In this document: positions 1 to 11,118 of the stretch, piece after piece | Layout of the letters: each line of letters opens with the position of its first letter | Position numbering within the stretch: the stretch's first letter is position 1 | Assembly: GCA_026119935.1 (NCBI GenBank) | Contig: JALRMH010000001.1 | Span: 1,550,001-1,614,000, forward strand | From: Endothia cerciana | Taxonomy: Eukaryota; Ascomycota; Sordariomycetes; Diaporthales; Cryphonectriaceae | Direction of reading: 5' to 3' | Length of the DNA stretch: 64,000 nt | Made by a program: the position numbers and the translations under genes | Notes under the pieces: generated by a model | Databases searched by the model: none | Told to the model about the DNA's origin: nothing | Seen by the model: only the letters and a program-made list of their open reading frames with translations

Positions 1-2222
1 AGTTCCTCAAGGAGATCAATGCCCTCAAACTGCTCAGCGAGGGCGGCGCAAAGAACATCAACCATGTCCTCGATGCTCTACCCGTGGGCCAGTCAATGTG
101 GATGGTCTGTGAGTATTGCGCCGGCGGTAGCGTGGCCACGCTGATGAAGCCGACTGCGCCGGGAGGTCTCCAGGAGAAATGGATCATACCGATCCTCAGA
201 GAAGTCGCCGAGGCCATCTTCTGGGTCCACAAGGCCGGCATCATCCACCGCGACATCAAGTGTGCCAATGTGCTGATCACCGAGGCCGGCGGTGTCCAGC
301 TTTGCGACTTCGGCGTATCAGGCGTGATCGAGACGAGGTTCGATAAGCGATCCACCTTCATAGGGACACCACACTGGATGGCTCCGGAACTCTTCGACCC
401 GTCCGCATCATACGGAGTCGAGGTTGACATCTGGGCCTTCGGGTCCATGGTCTTCGAGATCGCCTCTGGCCTCCCACCAAACGTCATGGCAGGGGTCGAT
501 GTCACGCAACTGGGCAGCTACCTTAAACAGCACACTCCGACACTAGAAGGAGACAAGTACTCCAAGAAACTTAAAGATCTCGTATCGTTTTGTCTGGTGG
601 AAGATCCAACCAAGAGACCCATCATCGAAGAAGTCCAGCATCATCCCTACCTGATTAATACAGAGAACACACATCCAACCTCGTCATTAGCTATGCTGGT
701 CAAGGCCTTCAGGGTTTGGGAATCTCAGGGCGGTAGCCGGAAGTCGCTATTCGCGCTGGGAGGTGCTCAAGGCCCGCTCGACCCCGACTTGGCTTCCACC
801 GCAATGGCAAACGACGAATGGAACTTCAGCACGACTGTCGGCTTTGACCAGCGCGTCATGAGCAACACAGATGCACAGGCCGTCTACGACGTGTACGGCT
901 CTCAGGTAGACCTCTCAGATCTCGGAGAGCCTACCCCTCAGGCATTCAAGCCCAAGCGGAGACGCCCACCACCGAACCTTCCGGTCATAAAGGCGCCCCT
1001 TGAGAAGGTCTTTGATCCCAACACAATATCGACGTATGAAGAGAACGCCCGGGTGTATTACGGAAGGCCGGTACTGCCACCAGCTTCGGATCTGCCCCTG
1101 CGAGACGATTCACACAATGCAACAGTGAGAGAATCTCTGATCGATCTGGACGTGTCGCTGCACGGCGGTCGCCTCTCAAAATTCGTTGACATGGAGACCA
1201 TCAAGGCTGGCCCACGACGGTCGCGTGATTACGAATTCGGCGGCGATGACTATGCTAGACAGCCTAACAGCGACCCGGAAACGGTCATCGCGTCGAACAG
1301 CAGGAAGACGCAGGAGTGGAAGTTCCCTGTCATGATGCCTGCCTCTGCCAATCCCGAAATGTCCCGCTTCCCTTTCAACGAAGATAGCAACAGTCGCCCG
1401 GGATCTGCCCGCCCGCCTTTGCACCACCACACGACGGAACCTGTCGGCTTTTCGCAAGACTTCAGAAGCAATAACCTCATGATCCCACGCACCGCCTCGC
1501 AACAAGACAACCGCATCTCGATGGGCAGCCTGATCGACCTAGATGAAAGTCTCCCGGACCCAACGATGCCCAGCGACGTCCGACGCCCATCAACAGCCAG
1601 TTCGGACGTAGTGTCTGAGGTCGGCAGCGCGTTTGATCTCGAAAGGCACACCTCGTACATTCCGTTGCCCTCGTCCAACCGAGAACCCTCGATCTACGTC
1701 TCGGACGACTCCAACCTGGCTGGTGGAACCACGAGCCAGCACGCGCCGCCGAACTTCGCAGATGACCGGGCACGGGGACGAAAGCTGAGTACGACTGATG
1801 CATTCATTGATGATGCGTACCTCTACGCTGGTGGCGAGGATGTTGGGGACCAGATGATGTTGGGGCCGGCGATCGGGAATCGCTCCTCGTCCCACTACAG
1901 GGATAACAGCCTCAATGGCATGAGCGAGACCGAATATACTACGGAATCAAGCAGAAGGACGCCATCTACTTCGTCTATGAACTCACTGTACCAGGCTGCG
2001 GATGGGCGTGCGATGCCGCCACTGCCTGCGCCACCGTCTGAAAGGGTCATGATGGGCGAGGGCGGGCAGTTGATGAGAGATGAGTTTCTCCGGCTCCTAG
2101 AGGGGATGACGAGTCACCTCAAGTTTACTGGGGAGTACGTTCAGGAACTTCCTGTCAGGAGGTCAGGAAGGAGCTCAATCATCCGGGAGATGCAGAATGG
2201 ACAGCGAGAGGCTTTTGGATAA
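1..2222 (+). CDS. STE20/GCK-family Ser/Thr protein kinase, 5' end outside window
   Basis: The frame is open from base 3, so the N-terminus and glycine loop lie upstream of the window. The visible kinase part has the catalytic loop HRDIKCANVL, the DFG motif in CDFGVSG and the STE20-type activation segment GTPHWMAPE, followed by the usual C-lobe. The roughly 500 residues after it are Ser/Pro-rich and low in complexity, with repeated short 'SLIDLD' motifs (SLIDLDVSL, SLIDLDESL) that could be docking sites. This layout fits germinal-centre kinases of the Kic1/Nak1/POD-6 type, which act upstream of NDR kinases in polarity and septation (RAM/MOR network). The family is clear; assignment to that subgroup is an inference. 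Stop codon TAA at 2220-2222. Confidence 0.85.
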   Translation, partial: FLKEINALKLLSEGGAKNINHVLDALPVGQSMWMVCEYCAGGSVATLMKPTAPGGLQEKWIIPILREVAEAIFWVHKAGIIHRDIKCANVLITEAGGVQLCDFGVSGVIETRFDKRSTFIGTPHWMAPELFDPSASYGVEVDIWAFGSMVFEIASGLPPNVMAGVDVTQLGSYLKQHTPTLEGDKYSKKLKDLVSFCLVEDPTKRPIIEEVQHHPYLINTENTHPTSSLAMLVKAFRVWESQGGSRKSLFALGGAQGPLDPDLASTAMANDEWNFSTTVGFDQRVMSNTDAQAVYDVYGSQVDLSDLGEPTPQAFKPKRRRPPPNLPVIKAPLEKVFDPNTISTYEENARVYYGRPVLPPASDLPLRDDSHNATVRESLIDLDVSLHGGRLSKFVDMETIKAGPRRSRDYEFGGDDYARQPNSDPETVIASNSRKTQEWKFPVMMPASANPEMSRFPFNEDSNSRPGSARPPLHHHTTEPVGFSQDFRSNNLMIPRTASQQDNRISMGSLIDLDESLPDPTMPSDVRRPSTASSDVVSEVGSAFDLERHTSYIPLPSSNREPSIYVSDDSNLAGGTTSQHAPPNFADDRARGRKLSTTDAFIDDAYLYAGGEDVGDQMMLGPAIGNRSSSHYRDNSLNGMSETEYTTESSRRTPSTSSMNSLYQAADGRAMPPLPAPPSERVMMGEGGQLMRDEFLRLLEGMTSHLKFTGEYVQELPVRRSGRSSIIREMQNGQREAFG

Positions 2223-2732
2223 GATATACTTGGTGTCAGGGACGGTCATTTTTGTATTTTTGGATAAACATCTTGGGCCTGGGCGGAAGGGAACGACCGG
2301 GTGGGCACGGTATGGGCATGGAACGTGATATTTGAGAGAAGACTTCGAATATTTGTACGATAATGATGGTCAAGAAGACATGCCGGCGTTTATGACGTTG
2401 CAATGGGAGCTGGTGGTCCCCTGGGGGGGGGGGGGCGTTGAGGACGCTTTCTGATATACACCCATTACGTGATCCATTATCTGAATGAGCCTTAATTCTA
2501 TAGTATACATACCGAATCCTAAGGTATCGTCAACATCATGTCTGAAGAATGAGGTTGGTGATGGGATCGGTCGGTAGGCTTGAAGATCGCCACTTAGCTC
2601 ACCAATCCAGGCTGAGCCGTCGAAAATCGGTAGTCACCAAAGGATGAGTCAACCTCAGATTTTCTCTCGATATCAAACACGACGACCAGAATTTATAACC
2701 GCCCGTCCCGCCCAAATTTATTCGAAGTGAAA
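2223..2732. other. Intergenic: kinase 3' side and SUA5 upstream region
   Basis: No gene seen. It contains a run of 13 G at 2423-2435. The rest is unstructured to my reading. Confidence 0.5.
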
Positions 2733-2807
2733 ATGTATCGTCATTTTATCAGCTCACATTACGTACTTTTATCAAGTTGGCTTCTTCAGACCGGATTTGC
2801 AGTCTGA
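2733..2807 (+). promoter_or_regulatory. Upstream ORF in the SUA5 leader
   Basis: ATG at 2733-2735, preceded by A at -3, opens a 24-codon reading frame that stops at TGA 2805-2807. It is out of frame with SUA5 and overlaps the candidate TTG start at 2777. If the transcript begins upstream of 2733, this uORF would reduce initiation at the downstream starts. The transcription start is unknown. Confidence 0.4.
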
Positions 2808-2917
2808 TTCACCGCGCAGCAAGGCCCTTCACGAGATCGGCCTCAGCAGCTGCAAACTCAAACTCACCACTCTTCCTCGCCCACCAGGTCCGCGCCATCA
2901 CCAGAGATACCGCAACG

Positions 2918-4240
2918 ATGAAGACACGGATACTCAAAGTCCCGCCGGGCTCCGACCCGGGACACTTCGTCTCCTCTTCATCATCACCCCACACCCCCAA
3001 CCTCGACACCTGGGAGGTCTCCACGTCGCCCTCGGCCCAGGCAACCCTCGCGCCCCTCCGGGAGGCCGCACGCCTCCTGCGCGAGAGTGACATCCCCGTG
3101 GCCTTCCCGACAGAGACGGTGTACGGCCTGGGGGCAGACGCGACGCGCAGCGCCGCGGTGAGGGGGATCTACGCGGCCAAGGGGCGGCCGTCAGACAACC
3201 CGCTCATCGTGCACGTGTGTGACCTGGACATGCTACGGGGCCTGCTCGGACCGGGACAGCACGACCAGCCTGCCGCGGACGGCACGAACGGGGCGGATGG
3301 GGCCGGGGAGCGTATCCCCGCGATATACAGGGAGCTGGTGAGGCGCTTCTGGCCGGGGCCCCTCACCATCCTCCTCCGTGCCTCCCCCGGCCGCGCCTCC
3401 CTGGCGCCGGAGGTGACGGCCGGCCTGCCCACCTTCGGCGCCCGGATGCCCGCGTCGCCCCTCGCGCGCACGCTCATCAAGCTCGCGGGCGTCCCGCTGG
3501 CCGCGCCCTCCGCGAACGCGAGCACCAAGCCGTCCCCGACCGCGGCGTCCCACGTGCTGGACGACCTGGACGGGCGCATCGAGCTGATCCTCGACGGGGG
3601 CGGCTGCGACGTCGGCGTGGAGAGCACCGTCGTCGACGGGCTGTGCGGGGACGGGGGCCCGCCGGTCGTGCTGAGGCCGGGCGGCGTGAGCCTGGAGGAG
3701 CTGAGGGCTGTGGAGGGGTGGGAGGGGGTCGTGAAGGGCTATCGGGACGAGAGCGAGGAGGGAAAGAAGGGGACGACGGGGCCGAGAGCGCCAGGGATGA
3801 AGTATAAGCATTACAGCCCGAGGGCGAAGGTGGTGCTCTTCGAGGCGAAGACTGGGAAGGGGAGTGCGGACGTGCTAGCGGAGCTGAGGGGGATACGAGA
3901 GAAGAGGGATGTTGTTGGTATCATCAGGACGGCGAGGTGGCAGAGGCTAGCCGGGGAAGAGGTCGTCCGAGAAGAGGCCGTCGTGGAAAATGCGGCAAAG
4001 AACGGCCACGCGGACCTGGGCTACGAGATCTCCACGTCGATCATTGACGGGTCAAAGGTTCTCGACATAGGCTTGGGACAGGATACGAAGACGGTCGCGC
4101 AGGGACTCTTCTCATCACTCAGAGAGCTAGACAGGAAGGGCGCAGACGTGATATTTGTCGAGGGCCTAGAGGATAGAGATGATATAGCAGCAGCGGTCAT
4201 GAACCGTCTGCGCAAGGCGGCCTCGGAAATTAGAGGGTAA
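2918..4240 (+). CDS. SUA5: Threonylcarbamoyl-AMP synthase (Sua5/YrdC family)
   Basis: Makes threonylcarbamoyl-AMP from threonine, bicarbonate and ATP, the first step of the tRNA t6A37 modification. The protein has an N-terminal YrdC domain (FPTETVYGLGADA, KGRPSDNPLIVHV, APSANAS, ESTVVDG) and a C-terminal Sua5 domain. Single exon. The first in-frame ATG (2918) gives 440 residues. The frame stays open upstream to 2699. A TTG at 2777 (A at -3, G at +4) would add 47 residues rich in Arg, Ser and Ala with no acidic cluster except near the start, which looks like a mitochondrial presequence. The enzyme is needed in both cytosol and mitochondria, so two products from alternative starts are plausible (inference). 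Very GC-rich, which opens long antisense frames that I discount. Confidence 0.93.
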   Translation: MKTRILKVPPGSDPGHFVSSSSSPHTPNLDTWEVSTSPSAQATLAPLREAARLLRESDIPVAFPTETVYGLGADATRSAAVRGIYAAKGRPSDNPLIVHVCDLDMLRGLLGPGQHDQPAADGTNGADGAGERIPAIYRELVRRFWPGPLTILLRASPGRASLAPEVTAGLPTFGARMPASPLARTLIKLAGVPLAAPSANASTKPSPTAASHVLDDLDGRIELILDGGGCDVGVESTVVDGLCGDGGPPVVLRPGGVSLEELRAVEGWEGVVKGYRDESEEGKKGTTGPRAPGMKYKHYSPRAKVVLFEAKTGKGSADVLAELRGIREKRDVVGIIRTARWQRLAGEEVVREEAVVENAAKNGHADLGYEISTSIIDGSKVLDIGLGQDTKTVAQGLFSSLRELDRKGADVIFVEGLEDRDDIAAAVMNRLRKAASEIRG

Positions 4241-4458
4241 AAATGAATAGACGCATCGGTGCAGCAGAGGCTAGTCTCGGCCTCCATAGAGTTCTGCTCA
4301 GTTTCCAAGGTGACCTTGGTCACTGAAGCACGATTCGATTTTCCGAAAGTAATGTTCCCCAGTACTCCTTTTCTAGAAATCTAGACGCCCAGACCGTGCT
4401 CCTTTCGCAGGACTTGCAACTCCCCATTCCCCCATCCCCCCATTCCCCACGAACCGCT
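4241..4458. other. Convergent 3' region between SUA5 and coatomer zeta
   Basis: Short intergenic segment where two genes end tail to tail. No further feature seen. Confidence 0.5.
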
Positions 4459-5422
4459 CTACAACCCCTGCCGCAACCAATCCGACAACTTGCTCTTTCC
4501 CAGCTGTGCCAGATGGTTCACGCCCTGCTCGCTGAAGGGATCGATACGGCGCAGGTCGACGTCTTGCGTCGGCGCCTTGCTCACGCGCTGGACGATGATG
4601 GTGGGGTCTGTCTCGAGGATGATGCCGTCGTCGACGATCTCGTCCACGGCGAGGGACACCAGGTCGTAGCTCTCGATGATGGTGCGCTTGTCGACGGAGG
4701 CCTTGAAGAGCAGGTGTAAAGAGTCGCGCAGAGCGAGTATGGCGTTGTATAGCAGGACTTCGTTCTCCTCGACGCTGCCGACGAGGTAGAGCATCACGTC
4801 GCTTTCGGACTTGTAGAGGACGCTGGGGAGAGGGAGCGGTCATTAGCCCCCATCTTTGACCCATGTATAGGAATGCCCAGAGAGCTTACATCCGTCCGTC
4901 GAACAGCAAGATGTCCCCGGTCTGTTTTGCCGTCTTCTCGAGCAGGGCCTTCTCGAAAGCCTTTTGTGACTTCACATCGGGGTATGGGTTGTTCGATGCA
5001 GCTGTACGCAACGTCAGCCTGTGCGTTTCGTCGGATCTTCAAAGCTTCTAGCCAACGCACGAGTACTCTGTCCTGCCGGCAGGGTAGCATGGTGTGGGGA
5101 GTCGTAGTACTGGGAGGCTTGTAAGCTTGTATCGTGGTGTAGCCCCCCACCCCCGGAGGGTGAGGATCAACGGTAGAGACGTGAAGGGCAGCTTCGAGTG
5201 TTGGAGTATTTGCTCACTTTCGCGTATAATCTCGATCCATCCTCCTGAATGCCTGGGTCAGCTCATGAAACAAGAGGCGAGGACAGCAGTCGTCGGTCGC
5301 AACCACCAACATCATTGGAAGCGCGCGGGGGGGATATTCGGTCAAGGACCCGTCGGGGGCATGCTTACAGTCGAGAGAATGAGGATGGCATTGACAGAGT
5401 AGAGGGACATTCCCGGAGCCAT
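4459..5422 (-). CDS. RET3: Coatomer subunit zeta (COPI)
   Basis: Small subunit of the COPI coat for Golgi-to-ER and intra-Golgi vesicles, with a longin-like fold of the AP-sigma type. Five exons (genomic, minus strand): 5369-5422, 5218-5244, 5061-5109, 4890-5001, 4459-4822, giving 201 residues. Phases and splice signals all fit. Typical motifs are AILILSTEDGSRLYAKYY, SQKAFEKALLEKTAKQTGDI, VMLYLVGSVEENEVLLYNAI and the C-terminal LAQLGKSKLSDWLRQGL. Exon 2 is a 27-nt microexon coding nine residues. The gene is divergent from MCM4, with a shared 441-base spacer. Confidence 0.93.
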
Positions 5423-5863
5423 CTTGACTGCTATACGGAGTCGAGAGCAGTAGGGAATCGGGTTGATGGGCACGGGGGTGGAAATGTCGTGTCGCTAGCT
5501 CGCAGGCGCATCTCACAGCTGGCCGAGTGTCAATCGATGGGCTCCGTGTCAAGACCGGCGGAAGCCAGGGGTCCCAACCACAGCATGGTACAAGTACTTG
5601 GTACGTGGCTGTGAGGATCATGGCTGTGCGGATTGTGGCTGGTGGGAATGCACTTTAAGACTAGCAGGGATTCGCGAACTGCCTCGCGCTTGCACCTCGT
5701 CGCGTGGATTGACACGCGTAAATGAAATTGAGCCCAAGTCCCGATATTTTGAGCCCACCCTCTTTCTCACCATAATCCCCTCCCCCCCACTCAACCTGTC
5801 GGAACTCCAGGTTGCACCGCTGGTCATTCTTGGTTCATACCAGCAACACTCTACTCTCTCAAG
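5423..5863. promoter_or_regulatory. Divergent promoter of coatomer zeta and MCM4
   Basis: 441 bases between two start codons on opposite strands. A perfect MluI cell-cycle box ACGCGT lies at 5714-5719, about 145 bases upstream of the MCM4 ATG, with a second related TCGCGT just before it (about 5700-5705). MCB sites bind the MBF (Swi6/Mbp1) complex that drives G1/S genes, including MCM genes, in ascomycetes. The C-rich stretch after 5760 resembles a fungal leader. Confidence 0.55.
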
Positions 5864-8800
5864 ATGTCTTCTCCGGCGAAACGATCAACACGCAGCTCCC
5901 AACCAAGGAGCAGCCCAGCACCAGGCCCCTCCAACGCTACTCCAGGTGCCCCTCAAGATGCTTCTCAGACCCCTCGGCGGACTCGAGCCTCGCAGCTCGC
6001 GTCCAGTCCCATGTTCTACGAGTCGTCACCCGCCAACGAGACGGCCAACCCTGCGCTGTCGTCCCCCCTGCGGCAGATGAGCAACTCTCAGAGCACCAAT
6101 AATGGCGCTGCCCCGAGTTCGCCTTTGCGCCAGCAGACTGAGACACAGTCCGTGACCGGTAGCGATCGCACCCCGAGGGCGAGCGGCCTGGCTATTGGCG
6201 GTAAGACTTCATGATTTGCCCCGCTGCTCTGGAAATTCTGGATCTGATCATTTATAGAGTCCTCTCCCGTCCGCTATGATCCCAGCTCCAGCCCGGGTGG
6301 TCACCCCCAGACAGACCTGCGGAGCGAAAGCAGTGGTCTCTTCGTAGACTCTACTCGGAGGCAGCCTCGATCGAGACGCGGCGACATCCACTCCGAACAC
6401 TCGAACCGAACCCCCATCCCACCTCGTCGAATCGTTCTCGGGTCCGATGGAAGGGTGGTTCAGGACGCCCCCGTCTCGGACGCTGCCACATTCTCAAACA
6501 TCAACCCGGGGACTTCAGACGCTGATGCGCTTGGTGGACAGAGCCAGAGCCTGGTCTGGGGTACCACCATTTCCATAGATGACACCTTCGTGTGCTTCAA
6601 GGATTTCCTTCGGAACTTCAAGACCCAATACCGCTTGATACTCGATAAAAAGTCTGATGAGGTCGCAAGCGCCCCCGAGGCTCAGACGAAGCCTTACTGG
6701 GAGGCCCTCGAGACGATGCTGGCTCTCGGTACGAACAAACTCTATTTGGATGTTCGGGACCTAAACGCCTACCCACCGACACAGAAGCTATGGCACCAGC
6801 TTCAGGCATACCCTCAAGAACTAGTGCCCATCATGGATCAGGCGGTCCACGACCTCATGATTGAGATCGCAAGAAACGAGGTGACGAAGCAAAGACAGGG
6901 CGGTTCCGCTCCAGTGCCTTCGCAGAGCTCTGAGCCGGCCATCCCCAGTTCGGACAGGCCTGAGGAGCCCTCAACGCCAAGGCCGGCACCTCAGAGGGCC
7001 GCCAATCTCGAGGACCAGGTTGCCGATACTATCTACATGGTGCGCCCCTTTGGCATGGACAAGACTACGAATCTGAGAGATCTGAACCCCTCAGATATGG
7101 ACAGAATGATCCAGATCAAGGGCCTTGTCATCAGGACTACGCCCGTCATCCCGGATATGAAGGATGCCTTCTTCAAGTGCAGCATCTGCAGCCATGGTGT
7201 TCTCGTCACCTTGGATCGTGGCAAGATCCGGGAGCCGACTGAGTGCCCTCGTGCCCGCTGTGGCTCCAAGAACTCCATGCAGATCATTCACAACCGTTGC
7301 AACTTTGCGGACAAGCAAGTTATCAAGCTGCAAGAGACTCCGGATGCAGTGCCTGCAGGTCAGACGCCTCACTCTGTGTCGATCTGTGTATACGACGACC
7401 TTGTAGATTTCTGCAAGGCTGGTGACAGGATACAAATCACCGGTATCTTCAGGGTCAGCCCGGTCCGTATCAACCCGCGTCAGAGAACCGTCAAGAGTAT
7501 CTACAAGACGTACGTAGATGTTCTACACGTGCAGAAGGTCGACCGTAGGAGGATGGGCACCGATGTGTCAACCCTTGATGTGGATGATGACGAGGAGATC
7601 CAGGTCGATGCACCTGGTATGGACGAGACTCGCAAGGTCAGCCCAGAGGAGGAAGAGAAGATCCGGGAGACCGCAGCCCGTTCGGACATTTACGAACTCC
7701 TAGCCCGTTCGCTTGCACCTTCGGTTTACGAGATGGACGACGTCAAGAAGGGGATCCTTCTTCAGCTCTTTGGTGGCACCAACAAGAGTTTCGAGAAGGG
7801 TGGCAGCCCCAAGTACCGTGGCGACATCAATGTCCTACTCTGCGGTGACCCGTCCACCGCAAAGTCGCAGATCCTGTCCTACATCCACCGCATCGCACCT
7901 CGTGGTGTATACACCAGTGGTAAGGGCTCATCAGCTGTCGGTCTCACGGCATATGTCACTCGTGATCCCGAGACTCGGCAGCTCGTACTCGAGTCGGGTG
8001 CACTGGTCTTATCCGATGGCGGTATTTGCTGCATTGACGAGTTCGATAAGATGTCTGACGCTACTCGCTCTGTGCTCCACGAAGTTATGGAGCAGCAGAC
8101 GGTGTCGGTGGCAAAGGCGGGTATCATCACGACGTTGAATGCTCGGACAAGTATTCTGGCGTCGGCCAACCCGATTGGCAGTCGGTACAACCCTGATCTG
8201 CCCGTGCCTCAGAATATCGATCTTCCTCCTACGCTATTATCACGTTTTGATCTGGTGTACCTGATTCTGGATCGGGTTGACGAGAAGAACGATAGACGCC
8301 TGGCGAAGCACTTGATGTCGATGTACCTGGAGGACACTCCCCATTCAGCCCAAACCAAGAACGACATTCTCGTAAGTGCCTACAACACACCCACTCTTGA
8401 TGTCATTACTAACTCGCCCTAGCCCGTTGAATTTCTCACCTCATACATCTCCTACGCTCGCACCAACATCCATCCCACCATCTCCCAGCCCGCCGCGCGC
8501 GAACTCGTCGATTCGTACGTCGAGATGCGCAAGCTAGGTCAAGATGTCCGCACTGCGGAGAAGCGTATCACAGCCACCACCAGACAGCTCGAATCCATGA
8601 TCCGACTTGCCGAAGGGCATGCCAAGATGCGCCTTGCCACAGAAGTTACCCGCGAGGATGTCCAGGAGGCCGTGCGGCTGATCAAGTCCGCTTTGAAGAC
8701 TGCTGCTACCGACTCTCAGGGCCGCATCGACATGTCACTCCTCACGGAGGGCACGAGCGCGGCGGAGAGGAAGCGCAGGGATGATATGAAGGGCGCGATG

Positions 8801-9004
8801 TTGAAGTTGCTCGATGAGCTTACGGCTGGTGGCCAGGCTGTGAAGTATGCAGAGGTCAGCAGGAAGCTAGGTGAGAATGCCGGCGTGCCGGTTGAGGCGA
8901 GCGAGTTCGCGGAATGCATGAGGGCGCTTGAGATGGACGGGTCAATCACGGTGACTGGTGAGGGTGCGAGGAAGAGTGTGCGGCGGGTGACTGCTGTGGT
9001 ATAA
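5864..9004 (+). CDS. MCM4: DNA replication licensing helicase subunit MCM4
   Basis: Subunit of the hexameric MCM2-7 replicative helicase. Three exons, 5864-6200, 6258-8371 and 8423-9004, give 1010 residues, normal for the family. The N-terminal ~180 residues are Ser/Pro-rich with many SP/TP sites, as expected for the CDK/DDK-regulated MCM4 tail. A zinc motif (CSIC ... CPRARC) lies near residues 418-445. The AAA+ core has Walker A GDPSTAKSQ (~645), Walker B CCIDEFDKM (~705) and the arginine finger SRFD (~773). A winged-helix domain ends the protein. Start ATG follows the CT-rich leader in AAG-ATG context. The MCB box upstream suggests G1/S control. Confidence 0.95.
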
Positions 9005-9178
9005 GTATGCGTGGTGCCTTTAGATGTAAATCTGCGTGCTCGATTGGCGTTCGGGACGTGTGGACTTGGCGTTTCTGGCATCGCTGTTATCGCGTATGAG
9101 GATGTGCACGAGAATAATGAGACTCTCTGAATGCGACATGCGATCCTTACTCTAATAAGGCCGGTACTTCACCCAGCG

Positions 9179-11118
9179 CTACTCATAATTTGCACTCGTC
9201 CCCGCGGCAGCAACTTTCACATCGGCCTCGCTCTTCCCCGTGTTCTCACCGCCAGCAATAACCTCGTCAGCATCCACCTCTGCCCCCTTTGTGCCGCTCT
9301 TGTAAGCCTCCGTCGCCTTCTCCAGCCCCACCCTCGTGGCAGCCACCAGCTCCTCTGCCTCCTCCAAGCCCACACTAATCCGCACCTGCTCCGGGCCCGC
9401 GCCGTACGCCGCGTGGTACTTGGCCTCCTCCGGATCCTTGCCGAACGCCAGGACATTCATCGGCAGCGCCAGCGTCCTGTGCGCGCCGAGGTGCGGGCCC
9501 TGGTGCACGGGGAGGTTGTCGTAGAAGGCGACGGCCGCCGGCAGCGTCTTGAAGTCGACGGCCAGCAGACACCCGTACCCGGGCGCGAAGTCGGGCGTGG
9601 GGGGGCGCCTGAACGCGTCGTAGTTGGCCTGGGTGTCGCACGTGCCGGGGTACAACACCGCCCTGATGGGCGAGTCCGGGCCGCCGGCCGCCTCGCCCGC
9701 GAGGAAGCCGGCCACGGCGGCGGCGTTGCGGTTGAGGATGGTGGAGCGGGGTATGTAGTCCTCGCTGTTGGCGAGGAGCCGTGCCGCGTCGCCTGCGAAT
9801 AGCTCGTTGTGGAAGGTGGACGCGAAGGGGGGCTGGATCTGTGGGTAGAAGGACGAGAGGGGGTTGAGGACCACCGAGCCGCCCATCACGTCTGCGTAGC
9901 CGGAGAAGGACTTGGTCAGGCTGGTGATGATGAGGTCGGCGACGGGGAGCACGTCTACGTTGGCGAAGGAGCTGATCGTGTCGTCTATCACCACAGGGAT
10001 GCGGTATTTGTCGGCCTTGGGGGATGTCAGAGGTCCTGGTCACATATGGGAAGGGGTGAAAGGATAGGGTACTTACTATTTGACGGAGCCTCTTCAGGTC
10101 GGCGCTCACGAGGATCGGGTTCGAAGGGAACTCGACGAAGACATAGCTGACCGTCTTGCCGTCCTTATAATGCGCCTCGAGGTACTCCTCAACCTTCTCC
10201 ATGACCCCGCTCTTGGCATCACAAGCACCAAAGTGCTTCATCACACGGGGCGTCTCGTCTAACAGATGGTAGGTGTTGTGGAATACAGACCCCAACACGA
10301 GAACCGTCCCCGGGTCCCGCCGGAGGAGCACCTGGTTTAGCCTCCAGATAGCCGCCATGCCCGTCTGGTAGAGGTACACATCCCCCTCGCCAACCTTGGC
10401 CCCGGCCGGGACCAGCGGCGCGCGGTGCAGCAGGTCCCGGATGCGCCTCCTCAGCGCACCGTGGGCCTCGCACTCGGGGAGGTACGACGGCGGCGGGACG
10501 TCGTCGATGTCCCCCGACCACCCCACGATGCTGAAGTCGCTGCCGTCCACGTAGCCGAGCAGCTCCTCGGAGGCCCTGGACGACAGGCCGGTGCCGGCGT
10601 TCTGCCAGATGCCGATCACGCCGGGGGTCTTGGGCAGGGGGTACACGACGCAGTAGAGCCGGACCCCGTGCACGTCGACCACCCGGAAGGAGAGGTCACC
10701 CTCGCCGAGCCTGTGCTCCTTGCGGTGGTGCGACGTGCTGTATGCCCTGTGCACGGCAAAGGTCTCCGGATCGGTGAACATGAGGACGCCGTCCTGCCCA
10801 GGCACGGCGCCCAGCTTCTGGCCCAGGGCGGCGGATAGCTAGGATGATAGCACGGGCTCTTTTTAGCCCGGGTGGCCAAAGGGGGGCTGCTGGATGATGC
10901 ATCATAGTCGGGACGGAGGGACAACTCACCTGACGCGCGAGGCCGAAGGGGGAGAAGCGCGGGTATAGCGACCTCAGCTTCGCAAAGATGGCCATGTCGC
11001 CATCTCGGAAGCGGATGGACGTGTCCCAGCCCGGCCCGTGGAGGGTGATCGTGTGCGGACCCTCGGGAGGCAGGGAGTGGCCGAACTCGGTGGTGATGGG
11101 TTTCGCGGCGGCGGCCAT
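9179..11118 (-). CDS. Cystathionine gamma-synthase-like PLP enzyme (fungal Str2/MET-7 type)
   Basis: Cys/Met-metabolism PLP-dependent enzyme that would join an activated homoserine and cysteine into cystathionine (transsulfuration). Three exons, 10930-11118, 10077-10838 and 9179-10015, give 595 residues with clean phase-0 junctions. The PLP lysine is Lys352 in SLTKSFSGYADVMGG, preceded by VVIDDTISSFANVDVLPVAD. Earlier motifs are YLYQTGMAAIWRLNQVLL and GSVFHNTYHLL. The long ~170-residue N-terminal extension is typical of fungal Str2-like proteins and not of bacterial MetB. Cystathionine gamma-synthase is favoured over other family members from this layout, but O-acetylhomoserine lyase relatives cannot be fully excluded. 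Converges with MCM4. Confidence 0.88.

Noticed and set aside
3233..3811. A 192-codon open frame antisense to SUA5
   Set aside because: Low-complexity Arg/Pro/Ala product opposite the conserved YrdC domain.
9375..10805. Long single frame reading through the second intron of the cystathionine gamma-synthase gene
   Set aside because: After the intron it turns into a basic low-complexity shadow; the spliced model keeps the PLP motif.
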